Source: Hormiphora californensis (Eukaryota > Ctenophora > Tentaculata > Cydippida > Pleurobrachiidae). Taken from it: a stretch of DNA of 64,000 nucleotides. Of the stretch, positions 46,212 through 56,850 are shown piece after piece. Each line of letters opens with the position of its first letter. The first letter of the stretch is position 1. The stretch covers positions 6,990,842 to 7,054,841 of the forward strand of contig CM035358.1 in assembly GCA_020137815.1 (NCBI GenBank). The letters are read 5' to 3'. A model generated the notes under the pieces. That model did not search any database. It had not been told where the DNA came from and saw only the letters and a program-made list of their open reading frames with translations. The position numbers and the translations under genes are program-made.

Positions 46212-48083
46212 CTCTTATCAGTGCGATGTGATCCCGTGTGATGTAATCACAGTGTGATGTGATCAATGATTAGCACTGTGTGATGTGATCCGGGTGATTT
46301 GATGTGATGTGATCGGTGATTAGCATTGTGTGAAAACTGGACTAGTGTGAATTTGCTGGGTGTGAACTGCAGAGCGTGGCGTGTGTGTGCGTAAGCTGGA
46401 GAGTAATTAATTTAACTTGTTTATTTACTGAGAAAAAGTTTTTTGTTTAGTGTTTTGAATTTTAGTGCAGACAATACTGAAGTTTTGATAGTCCTTTAAA
46501 TGGCCACGGCCTGTTGAAAACTGTTCACATTGCAATTTACATACCACTGAATGGAAACTGCAAGAGTTGCACAATTCAGTGTTCGTGTGCGGCCAACTGG
46601 TGCTCAATCTAAGCCTCTAAAATCTCGCTATACTTTTCCTCTCTCCTACCTACAACCGATTTGCTTTGCTGAATGTTGGACAGTTCCATCAAGCTGTGGT
46701 CATCACTATCTTTTGGGTTTTTTTGTCCAGTTTCCGGATTTTCTCTCGAGGGGTACATGTGCATGGGAATTGGGAATACTGCAGTGGCACATCCCCCCTC
46801 AACCCCCACCGGGGTCGTAGGACTTGTAGCCCTTGGACTCTACTGAGAGTTTCACATGGGGAGCTGGAGTCGCCCCTCGCCCTGGACACCCAGGGACTTG
46901 AGGATGTGCTTTTTGATATCTGAGACTCTCAGATATAAGGGCCTACCGTGCACTGCACCTCCGGGGACGTCTCCACTCTCCCAGGGACGTCCCAGCTGGG
47001 GGATTGTAATAGATAAACCACCAGAGACGAAATCTACTGCCAGAAAAGTGACTCAGTGACAATTCTGACACACTTTTTGTTGGTGCATGACTTTCCGAGC
47101 GGTGCATCTATTATAATCACGGATCCCCCACCTCATACGTCTCCGGGATGTCTCCAGATCCACGACTGGTAACAGAGTTAGAAAAAAGTTGGCAAGAAAA
47201 AAAAACGAGGGAAAATTGAGAACACGTTTTTATTTTGAAAAACGGAATTTTTCTACGCGCGTTTGTCACGCGCAAATGTTAAGCCGCGCAACTAAACTTT
47301 CAAAAACGATCGCAGCCAGACAAAGTTAAGCGCATTAAGTATTTCACAATTCTCCATTTCTCCGTACGCCATCCCGCTGAAAATTCAGAAAAGAGAAACA
47401 AAATTCCTGAACCAATGCTAGTTATGACTATGAGAGTTCAAGCCAGAAGTTTGCCCAAATTATACCACAGCCATCACCCCAAACTATTCGCCTTAGAAAA
47501 TTGAAAAACATTTGTTTCTGGTTCGGTGAAAGGTAAAAACTTGATCAATTATCAGACACAGTACTAACAGACAGACTAATTCACAGACACACACACTGAC
47601 AAACAGATAGAAGTTAGACTTCACAACCGGCAAACTAAATTACAGACGGACAGATTAACTGCCAGACAAGTGTGGCAAATTAATCTATTCTCATGTGAAT
47701 GTTAAACTCATTACACAAGCACAATCGAACACACACTGACACAATAAGAAAAGGAAAAAAGTGAGAGAAACTACAATTGGAATTCCATTCTCTCTCTGCA
47801 AATCTCAATCGGCCACAGTGAATCTACCGTTTGTACACTGGTCCCACCTCATATTATATATATTCCCGTTCCTCATATATACTGATAAAAACTCTCACAT
47901 CATCATATCATAGCTGTATATCAGTCCGACCGATCCCATGAAATAGCTGGCCCTGATTTACTAAATATCAGGGTCCTATTTCATTTAGCAGATCCCAATA
48001 ATAATATACCCACCAGAGCTACAAGACACTGATCTTCAACAGTCAACATATATACTATCTCGGATTTAAATAAAACACACAGA
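46212..48083. other. Convergent intergenic region
   Basis: SOD 3' flank with repeated GTGTGATGTGATC motifs (46220-46330), then unremarkable DNA. No gene supported in 46340-48083. Confidence 0.5.
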
Positions 48084-50793
48084 TCAATCCAACTGAATCC
48101 ACTTCTGACTGCATGGTTTGGGTAGTGATCCGTTGAAGGATGAGTCTCTCCAATTGCTTTTGTCGTGGTCACTAAAATGGTGATGTTTCCCTGGCTCCCC
48201 ACAACCCTCACAGATAACCTCCAGGTGACCCTCCTGTTGTTGAGAGATAGGGAGGTTAGAGAAGAGGTTAGAGAAGAGGTTATAGAAGAGGTTAGAGATA
48301 TAGATCTGCCCTAGCGAGAAGGTAGATTATGTTACCATGGTAACCCCTAGTTACCTACAGTGTTATCATGGTTACCACATGCAGTATTACCTTTGGATCG
48401 TTGTTAACATTGTTGATTATCTCCTCCGAATCGTCACTATAGAACTCAGGATCACTCCTCACACTCCTGTGACTACCACTCCTGCTGATGCTACCTCTAC
48501 AACTCCACCACGCCTCGCTGACATCTGACCTGCAATGTTACCATGGTTACCACTAGTTACCTACACTGACATCTGACCTGCAATGTTACCATGGTTACCA
48601 TTGGTAATGAAATTACCCCTCTGTTATGGCTCAATATGCAATAAAAGGGGTGACTTCGTAACCAAGGTTACCCCTAGTTACCTACACTAACATCTGATCT
48701 GCAGTGATGGGCGTGTAGAAGAGGAAAAAATAAATGAGAATAGGGCCAGGCCAATGCTCTGACAGTAAGGTCCCGAAAAGGTCCCATGCTCTGAATCATA
48801 CCTAAGATCGGCGGCTGATGTCAGATTACTCCTTCTTCCATTACTCATCCCATCATCACTGACGTCACTAGGCACCAGACCCACCGACATACTAAAGGAT
48901 CTCTTACTGGTCCTGATTCTATTGGATGTCAGGTAGAAGTCATCACTCCTGAATATCTCACTGGTGCTCTTAGAGCGCTGATTTAGGTTTGTTGTTGATC
49001 GTTTGTCCATAGAGGAGTAGCTGAGTGGTTCGAAACCTAAACCTAGTGTGAGAGAGAGAGAGGTGATGAGAGATGACTAAATATGAACTCAGAGATAAGT
49101 TTATAGTTGCTACGTTGGCATGGTAACCAGGCGAAATGGTTGGAACTCTGAGGAACTAGCAAACAATATATCTTAGCAAAAAGTTATGTTCTAACCCTAC
49201 TTTACGTAAGGGAAGAGGGTCGAGCAAGGCAAGCAATAAGTAATATATGTTCAACTAAAAAATCGTGTAATACCATTAAGAGAGTTCTCCGATCTTCTCG
49301 AACCGGGACTTCCATCAATGCTGTCATATCCTACGGGGGTACCTAACTTCTTGAAGCAGGTCCCGAAACAGGACCTAAACGTCGCAGCGAACATCCATCG
49401 ACAGCATCCTGGAAGAGGGGGGAGGATGGAGTATGGTTAGGGGGTTGGTGGGGTGGTTAGTAGCAACCTGGAAGAGGGGGGGGATGGAGCATGGTCAGCA
49501 CTGTACAAGTAAAAAATACGGCAGCTGCTGGGAAAAAGTTAAGAGGAATTGACTCTAGAGGGTTTGCTAGGGATAGCACACTCGGGTGTAGCAAGGAGAA
49601 GGGAGGAATTGATTAGAGAGAAGTAAGGGTCTAACTAGGATTAGCATTTAGCACATGGCTTGTAGCTTTTGATGAGAGACAGAATCATGGACTATGAAGA
49701 CGTTATTATAGTAGGGTGAGGTAGACACTAGAAACTCAACACTGTGAGAATAGATCGAGCTATAACGCAGAGAGCAGTGGAATACGAACGTAATGAAAAA
49801 ATAGGATTGAAAATCTATCAAGAGGACGGAGGATTAAAGTTACAACGATTCGGAGAAAAAAGGGCTATCCCGTGATAAATCTATTCCCCGAATCCCCCCA
49901 TTGTTTTCCCCGAATTTGAGGCTACGACCGGTAACATAAGATCCAAAAAGAGAGTCATAGAGAATACAAAATCATTTGAGGTGTTCATGTTGTTAAAATC
50001 AAACATCACAGTCATTGGGTACGATGGAGGAGAGAAAAGAGGGGATATCTTGTTCTAACCCTCCCTTTACATTTGTAAAGGAACGGGGGCGCCCGAAACA
50101 CAGTCTAACCAGGCAAGGGATATCATACCCAAAACATCACACTATAATAGAACCACTAGGTAGCATGTTTGTAACTTGAGAGAATGAGAAGAGAAGAAGA
50201 TAGAGATAAGAGAGGAATTACGGAAACAAGTCAGAGATAACACGTGAATAATTATACGTAATACATATATGTATGTAATATGTAGTACTATATCACATGC
50301 AATGTTGGACATCTAAAATGTAGCTACATTTTAGATTTAGGTTTTGTGAAATTAAACATGATTTTAGCCGCTTTGTGAGTAACAATTGAGTGTTGAGCTT
50401 AGTAATCTAATTCTGATTTCATGCACTTTCAGTACCAAGAAACACAAGGGCCTTGAACATCGATAGAATACTGATACAAGTTTTGTGAGACCTGGGTTTG
50501 AGGAACATTTGAGACAAGTCGATGCAACATGCTCTGTGATACTACTGTATAACACATGACTGTTGGTAAGGTGTCCGTGAGGGGCATGCTCTGTCTAATA
50601 CTACATGACTGTCATGTCAGCCCTGTTCAGTCTTGATTGTGAGACAATTAGGTGTCCGTGTGGGGCATGCTCTGTCATACTACATCAACATGACTGCAAT
50701 GTCGAAGAGTGAGGTGTCCGTGTGGGGCATGCTCGACTCACCTGCTGTTTCCTTATCATCACACTCACTATCAAGCGACTCCTTATCGCCCAT
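48084..50793 (-). CDS. Uncharacterised 238-residue protein, five exons
   Basis: Exons in transcript order: 50793-50742 (ATG), 49408-49274, 49042-48802, 48529-48391, 48233-48084 (TGA); all GT-AG, all phases agree. Not recognised. Seen: an acidic N terminus, then a cysteine-rich stretch CCRWMFAATFRSCFGTCFKK at about residues 18-37 that could be palmitoylated or membrane-contacting, a Ser/Arg/Asp-rich disordered middle (residues about 60-185), and a C-terminal CEGCGEPGKHHH segment whose CxxC and histidine cluster could bind metal. No signal peptide or clear transmembrane helix. The model rests on consistent phases across four introns and sensible composition, not on a family match. Acceptors of exons 2 and 4 have extra tandem copies. 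Confidence 0.7.
48235..48310. repeat. GGTTAGAGAAGA tandem repeat
   Basis: Four short units of AGGTTAGAGAAG type in the last intron of the unrecognised gene. Confidence 0.8.
48519..48715 (-). repeat. Three copies of an acceptor junction
   Basis: On the transcript strand AACATTGCAG-GTCAGATGT occurs at the exon 4 boundary (48530) and again at 48578; a third diverged copy CACTGCAG-ATCAGATGT is at 48699. A MITE (48601-48665) separates the second and third. Confidence 0.8.
48601..48665. mobile_element. Small MITE, TTGGTAACGAA family
   Basis: TTGGTAATGAAATTACCCC at the left and inverted AGGGGTGACTTCGTAACCAA at the right, 65 bp, closely matching 17841-17911. Confidence 0.65.
49400..49500 (-). repeat. 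Duplicated acceptor of exon 2
   Basis: CTTCCAG preceded by a C-rich tract occurs at the true junction (49409-49415) and at 49468-49474, with about 35 bp of shared intron. Confidence 0.7.
50570..50735 (-). repeat. Triplicated 24-bp sequence next to an exon 1 donor
   Basis: GAGCATGCCCCACACGGACA (minus strand) occurs at about 50570-50592, 50650-50672 and 50711-50734; the last lies six bases inside the intron after the exon 1 donor. Confidence 0.75.
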
Positions 50794-51510
50794 TTAGTAC
50801 AATTATTACATGGTACTTCAGAACATATTACAGCTGCCCCCTAGTAGCAAATTAGTACAATTTAACACAAATAAAATGACATTGGCACCAGGTTTTCACA
50901 ATTCAACGATTTGTTTTTTAAGCCTCGACAACAAACGAAATTGAAGGAAGAAGGAACAAAAGTGAAGGCACACACACACAAAGAGATTATATTTGTAAGT
51001 TGATCCGCCTTTAAATCTAATGGACCCCATCTCACTAAGAGATGTGCTATCATCTAACATTCCAGACGAGGTGTATTGTCCAGCTGCCTCACGAGACAGC
51101 TTCAATCACAGACTGAGCCGACTTGAAATTCGAGGCTCTAAATGTAGTGTCATACAAGCCTGAGCTAAAGTCATACGAGCCTGAGTTTCTCATATATATT
51201 CCAGCCTCTCATCGCATAACAGGTCAGTGAGATAACAGCATGCAGACATTAGGCTTCAGGGCAAGATTTCCTACAACGAAATCCCTCACGTATTTGCTTC
51301 AAACTCAATATCAATGAAACACACTACACAGCTACAGATAGAAGCTTGTACACAGCTACAAGCTTGTAACACATAAAAACAAAGCTAACCATGATAAACA
51401 ATTGAGGCACGTAGCTGATTCTCAACATGTGAGTGTGAGGGAGGGTTTGTGTTTGAAAATTGAGGTAATATTCATCAACAAGCATAATCAATAATGCGAT
51501 ACAGATGACA
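50794..51510. other. 5' flank of the unrecognised gene
   Basis: No gene supported. A minus-strand stretch at 51000-51105 has protein-like composition but no convincing splice sites or match. Confidence 0.35.
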
Positions 51511-51609
51511 CAGTCGGACCCCGATTTAACGGCACCCTCGGGGGAAAGGGATTTGTCCGTTAAATCGGGGGGCCGATAAATCGGGGGCCGTTAAATCGGG
51601 GTCCGACTG
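51511..51609. mobile_element. 99-bp pogo-like MITE, CAGTCGGACCCCGATTTA ends
   Basis: The left end CAGTCGGACCCCGATTTAAC and its inverted right end enclose repeated CCGTTAAATCGGGG motifs. It matches 63090-63186. Confidence 0.8.
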
Positions 51610-51629
51610 TACTGACTAAGTGAATAAGG

Positions 51630-52855
51630 GAGTCACATGGCTTGAGTACGTGGGGAGGGGGTCACTTAGTATACAACCAGGTGAGTGGTGATTACAGCTA
51701 TCATCTAGTTGTATGAGATGAGGGTATTGTATTCAAGCTAACATACACATATTGTACTAAGCGAGACACCTCATATGCCTAAGGGTGAGTGTTGTAATAT
51801 GTGATTTGTGAGCAGCATGATAAAATGTGCGGGATAGTAAAGGATTTCTGGGGGCGAGAGGCTCGTAGAGAGAGATAGAGAGAGAGTAGAGATAGAGAGA
51901 TCGAGAGAGAGCTAGAGAAGTAGATACGCTCTCGAGCGTCCTCGCTCTCTAGCTCTCTTCGATCATCTCTCCGAGAGAGAGCGCCGCTCTCCTCTCTCTC
52001 GCTCGCTCGCTCGCAGCGCTCGCTGCTAGCGCCTCCCTCGCTCTCGCCGCGCTACTCTCTCTACTCTCTCTCCTCTCTCTCGCTCTCCCTCTCTCTCTCT
52101 GCCGCTCGCTCTCTCTCGCGCTCTCTCATGCTCGCTCTCTACGCTCTCTCGATCTCGCTCTGCTCTCTCATCGCTCTCTCGCGCATCTCTCGCATCCTCT
52201 CGCTGCTCTCTCCTCTCTCCTGTCTTTCGCTCGCTATATCATGGCCTTTCCTCTTCTCAAAAGCAATCCTTCAGTGGAGTTAGACTATGGTCGCGATGAC
52301 GGATTAACTTTCTAACGCTGAGCTCCGTAGTGTTATCCACACGATTACCGATTACCCAGAGTTGTATTATGTTAGTCTGTGTGCCAAGCATTTTCACATG
52401 TCATGTCAGAGTGGATTAAAGGCAGGAAATTAGAGTCAATAACTACAGATTCAGTGGAAGTGCAATGAAACGTGTGACACACAGCTTGAGTACGTGGGGG
52501 GGGGGGGGGGGGGGGGGGTCACTTAGTATACAACCAGGTGAGTGGTGATTACAGCTATCATAATTGTATGAGATGAGGGTATTGTATTCAAGCTAACATA
52601 TTGTAGCTTAGTCGAGACCCTCATATGCCTAAGGGGAGTGTTTAGGATATGTGATTTGTGGAGCAGCATGATAAAATGTGCCCCCCCCCCACCCCCCCCC
52701 CACCCACACCCGGGATAGTAAGTAAAGGATAGTAATGTCCTTGGCTAGAATAGATACTAAGATATCTCACTATCCGATCTATCTCTCGATCTAGACCTAT
52801 CGATAGTCTCTCTCTCTCTCGATCGCTCTCTCCCCTCTGCTGGCTCTCTCTCCTC

Positions 52856-52896
<41 letters not shown>

Positions 52897-53210
52897 CGTC
52901 TCTCGCTTCTCTCTCTCGCGCTCTCTCTCTCTCGCTCTCCGTTCTTCTCTTCTTCTATGTCCATTTAATAATTCTCGCATAATTATGGAGTTAGACTTGG
53001 TCGAGAGATGACGGATATAAATTATAAAGCTGAGCTCCGTATGTGTTATACACACACGATTACACGATTACACAGAGTTAGTAAATGTATAGTTAGTCTC
53101 CGTGTGCCAAGCATAACATGCATGGTCAGAGTGGATTAAAGGCAGGAAAATTAGAGTCAATAACTACAGATTCAGTGGAAGTGCAATGAAACGTGTGACA
53201 CACAGCATCA
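51630..53210. repeat. Imperfect direct duplication of about 800 bp
   Basis: 51635-52470 and 52480-53207 align over a GCTTGAGTACGTGGGG start, a middle CT/GA-rich tract that differs greatly, and a nearly identical tail ending GAAACGTGTGACACACAGC. This could be a real tandem duplication or two haplotypes placed in series. Confidence 0.7.
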
Positions 53211-53546
53211 AGACTCACACACTGAAAAACAGAGAAAGAGAAGCTAAAAAACAGAGAAAAAGAAAGAAAGAGAAACAAAAAATATATCAAAAGTGTGTAT
53301 AAAGTGGGAGAGATACTATGAGTCATGAGGTGATCTGATAGGAAGAAAAAGAAGAAACACACATTGGGTTGGGGCCTGCAGCAGGGGGCTGAAAATATGT
53401 AACAACACAGAGAAAGAAGGAGAGACACAGAGAGAAAGGCCCTTGGACTCCACCCCCCTCCCTTTCTGAGAGGGGGAGGGGTGGAGCCTAGCTGAGTGAT
53501 AGACTACATTAACCTTCTTGTAGAAGGAAAAGAGAAAGATTTATAT
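53211..53546. other. Unassigned intergenic DNA
   Basis: Purine-rich with AGAGAAAGAG motifs and a GGGGGAGGGG hairpin near 53450-53485; nothing else seen. Confidence 0.4.
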
Positions 53547-54226
53547 ATGAGGCATAAACTCTGGCCACTGGCGCGTTATTTCAGATAACTTTCTCCCAGC
53601 GCGCCGCTGGGAGAAGTTAGCTGGAGTTTATCCGCCGCTGGCGGATAAACTGGTTTAAATCACGACGACGATCCCGAGGCGGAGCCGAGGGAGAGGCGGA
53701 GGGGTTTAAACCTATAACGTGCCAGTGGTCAGAGTTTATGGGTTATATACCCTGCTTTAGTTGTTTATTTCAAGTATTACACACCAACAAGAGAGAGAAC
53801 ACTAATCAAAACACACAAAGAGAACTGAGAAATAGTTAAAAACACGTCACAATTGAGTGTACACTGTTTGGTAACAGTTACTAAGCAGTTGCTAAGGAAA
53901 GAGAGTGAAAGAAATAGCCTGATAAGGGGCATGTCACAAATAACACAGAGAAAGAGATAGTGAGACAAAAGGGGAGATAAAGAGAGAGTAATTGACGGAA
54001 TGTGTCCTTTCTTTCTCTCCAATGTAGTGTGTAAGTGTTGCACATAGTGTTCCCTCTGTATTTTAGTAAGAACTGATCATTTACACACACTTTGAATGTT
54101 ACGTAGGAGTTAAAAATAAATAACCTGCCAGTGGGAAATAATCTGCCGCTGGACTGGCTGTTTACTGAGAGCGCGCTAGTGGGACTTCTCGCCACTGGCG
54201 CATTATTTAAGTTAGCAGGGTATATA
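53547..54226 (-). mobile_element. 660-bp dispersed non-coding element, copy 2
   Basis: Reverse complement of 25913-26571 along its length with small indels and substitutions. The palindrome around TTATCCGCCGCTGGCGGATA is kept, with changes at the centre. Confidence 0.8.
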
Positions 54227-55290
54227 GTTGCACAACGAAAGATTTACAGTTGCACAACGAGATGCAGAGAGATAGTGTGTAAGCTGGGTTTGCAGTGTAT
54301 AACACTCTCTGTGTGGTGCACTAAACTAAACTTCTTGTAGTACCTAGTTTGTACTTCATTACATCCACAAAATTTGGTAAAATTAAAATTGAAGCCGCTA
54401 AATCAAAGAACATACATAAAAGTTTGGCATGGAGTTATAGTGTATGTCTGCATTTCCGGCCTACACTTTGGTATGTAAACAGCCCTGACCAACAGTATTC
54501 TATGCCAAAATTTCAACAACCAAACTAAAACACGGTAGCAGAAACTCTAGAAGAAATTTCCAGCTATATCTGCTTCCTTTCCCATCTCTTTTCCTATCTA
54601 AACACGCCACTACGAATCTACGAACGCCACTAATGCACCAAATTCTGGCCCCGATTCCCATCTAAAAACACGTCAAAAATACTACACGGTGTTGTACTGT
54701 TCGAGTCTGCGTGCGATAAGAAGAAGGGGTAACAAGAGGAAAAGAAAATACTGCAACACAATAAGCTAGCCTAGTAGGGTACTGCAGCAGCTGTATTGAT
54801 GCCGTCAGGGGTAGTTCTTTCTTTGTTTCACGTGTAAAATATTTAGATAACGGGGGGGGGGGGGGTGATTCTCCTGTCTTAATTTAGGTTTCAGATATAT
54901 TTCATGTCTCCCTAAACCTAATTTGCGAGCAGAGGTTATCTACTATTATTCAGTAATGCCAAGTTGGATTGATAGACACTAAAAAGGCCTGTTTACTACA
55001 ACAGTTAAACCTTGTGGATAGCTGCAACGGTAGGGAAGACTTGGTTACGAAATAACTAATCGCGCTGGCAAGGGAGGGGTAACTTCGTTACCAAAGGGGC
55101 CGAGACCAAATGGGGACTTGTTGAGTAACCCCTAACTCAACAAGGGGGGGGGGCATAAATTAAAATAAGAGAGATATGTGGACATAACAAATGGGGACAA
55201 AATTAAAATAAGAGAGATATATAATAACGAAGACCAAGAGAGCTACTGGTATGTTGATCTGTCAGACAGTGAAATTTAGCAAAGAGTTCT
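54227..55290. other. Unassigned intergenic DNA
   Basis: No gene found. A G run at 54852-54866 and a small MITE at 55041-55094. Confidence 0.4.
55041..55094. mobile_element. Small MITE, TTGGTAACGAA family
   Basis: TTGGTTACGAA at the left and TTCGTTACCAA at the right bound CGCGCTGGCAAGGGAGGGGT; a partial relative lies inverted at 62467-62500. Confidence 0.65.
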
Positions 55291-55294
55291 ATAA

Positions 55295-55373
<79 letters not shown>

Positions 55374-55395
55374 GAGAGAAAGAGAGAAAGAGAGA
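55291..55395. repeat. (GA)n microsatellite
   Basis: About 70 bp pure GA plus AAAGAGAG tail units. Confidence 0.9.
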
Positions 55396-55491
55396 CCGGG
55401 AAAGGTGCAAAGTGCACCTGGCAGTGCTGTGTAAATGATCCAGGCGTGGCTATGAGAAACGTCACAACTAACTAACGTAACCATCTCTCTA

Positions 55492-55492
55492 T

Positions 55493-55558
<66 letters not shown>

Positions 55559-55612
55559 ATCTCTCTCACTCTATCTCTCCATCTCTCTCTCCCCCTCTCT
55601 CTTTCTCTCAAT
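55492..55612. repeat. (CT)n microsatellite
   Basis: Pure CT to 55543, then imperfect. It lies 100 bp from the GA tract and could pair with it as a hairpin. Confidence 0.9.
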
Positions 55613-56850
55613 CTCATGAGGTGAGTGTGGAAGACGGAGGGACGAACAAAAAATGGTTGGTTTGAGCTCTTTTTCCTATTAAACACGAACTAAGCGCTCA
55701 ATTAGATCAGTCCCATGTAAAGCCTTGTGTGAGGCTAATTAAAGATCCAGTAAAGCCTTGTGAGGGTTGACAAGGGTTGACAAGGTCTACATGACAGTGG
55801 CTTTGTGAACTTAGCTCAGTAATAAACTTAAATAAACTTAATTTAACCATGTTAATGAACCAAAGCTAAGCAATTTAATTGTGACTTTAAGGTTTCTCTT
55901 TGACAGCTACTACTAAACTAGTGATCAGATAGCTAGTGAACAAGCTCCATATTGTCCAAAGGGACGACACTGAAGGGCGAGGCTAGCCCTTCAACAATAT
56001 CACAAAGATATGAGGTACACTATGGGCTTGTTGAGGCTTACCCCTTACAACCATGGGTTGACATTTAGAAAGAGGTACTGCTAGAAAGAAATGAGGGCCA
56101 AATAGAAGATGAATAATTTGGAGGTGTGTGCTGTAACAAAGGATGCTATTGTGTGCCATTGTTACTCGCTGCCAACATGTGTGCACAAAGCCATACCTTC
56201 CCCGTGAAAAGAGAGAGAAGGGGGGAAGAGTGGAAAGTGAGTGCGAGAGGACACGAGCAGAGAGAGAGAGAGAGAGAGATATAGAGGAGCCTGCTCTCTC
56301 TGCGCGCGCTGCGCTCGATCTCTATAGAGATCTCAGAGCGTAACTATCTATATAATTATGAACATATAAATACAGTATACACGTGATGACAATACACTTA
56401 CAGCAATAATTCTACTGTGCAAATTACACTGCAATAGCTACTCAAATTTCAACTTACCCAATTTTTTTCGCTTCCTCTTGACAGGCGTTTGCGTGGCGCA
56501 TGCCTATGGGTGCGTAAGGCGTCCGACACAGCATTGCTCGTAGTTTTAAATTTTAAAAAAAATAAAAAAGGTATCACTCGGTATGGTTACCATGGTTACC
56601 AATTTAGCTACGTCATCTGGTTCAATTTTTGTACATAAACATGGTTACCCAAATTTTTGCTACGCTATGGTTCCATTTTTAGCTACGTATATGGTTACCA
56701 ATTTAGCCCAATATATGGTTACCATGGTTCCCGGGAGAACATCGTTTCAGAGATTCCTATTCCCCCTCCACCGTCGTCAAGATTACCATAGTTACCTCCT
56801 CCACCGGATACCTCCACTTCCACCTCCTCTAGGGAGGTAGCAGGGTCCAG
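55613..56850. other. Unassigned intergenic DNA
   Basis: Contains dispersed GGTTACCATGGTTACC motifs at 56583-56730. No gene supported. Confidence 0.4.

Noticed and set aside
47981..48211. 76-codon minus-strand frame as a separate gene
   Set aside because: It overlaps the last exon of the five-exon gene in another frame; the spliced model is better supported.
55983..56186. Minus-strand 67-codon frame as a transposon gene remnant
   Set aside because: No recognisable domain or neighbouring element ends; no basis for a call.
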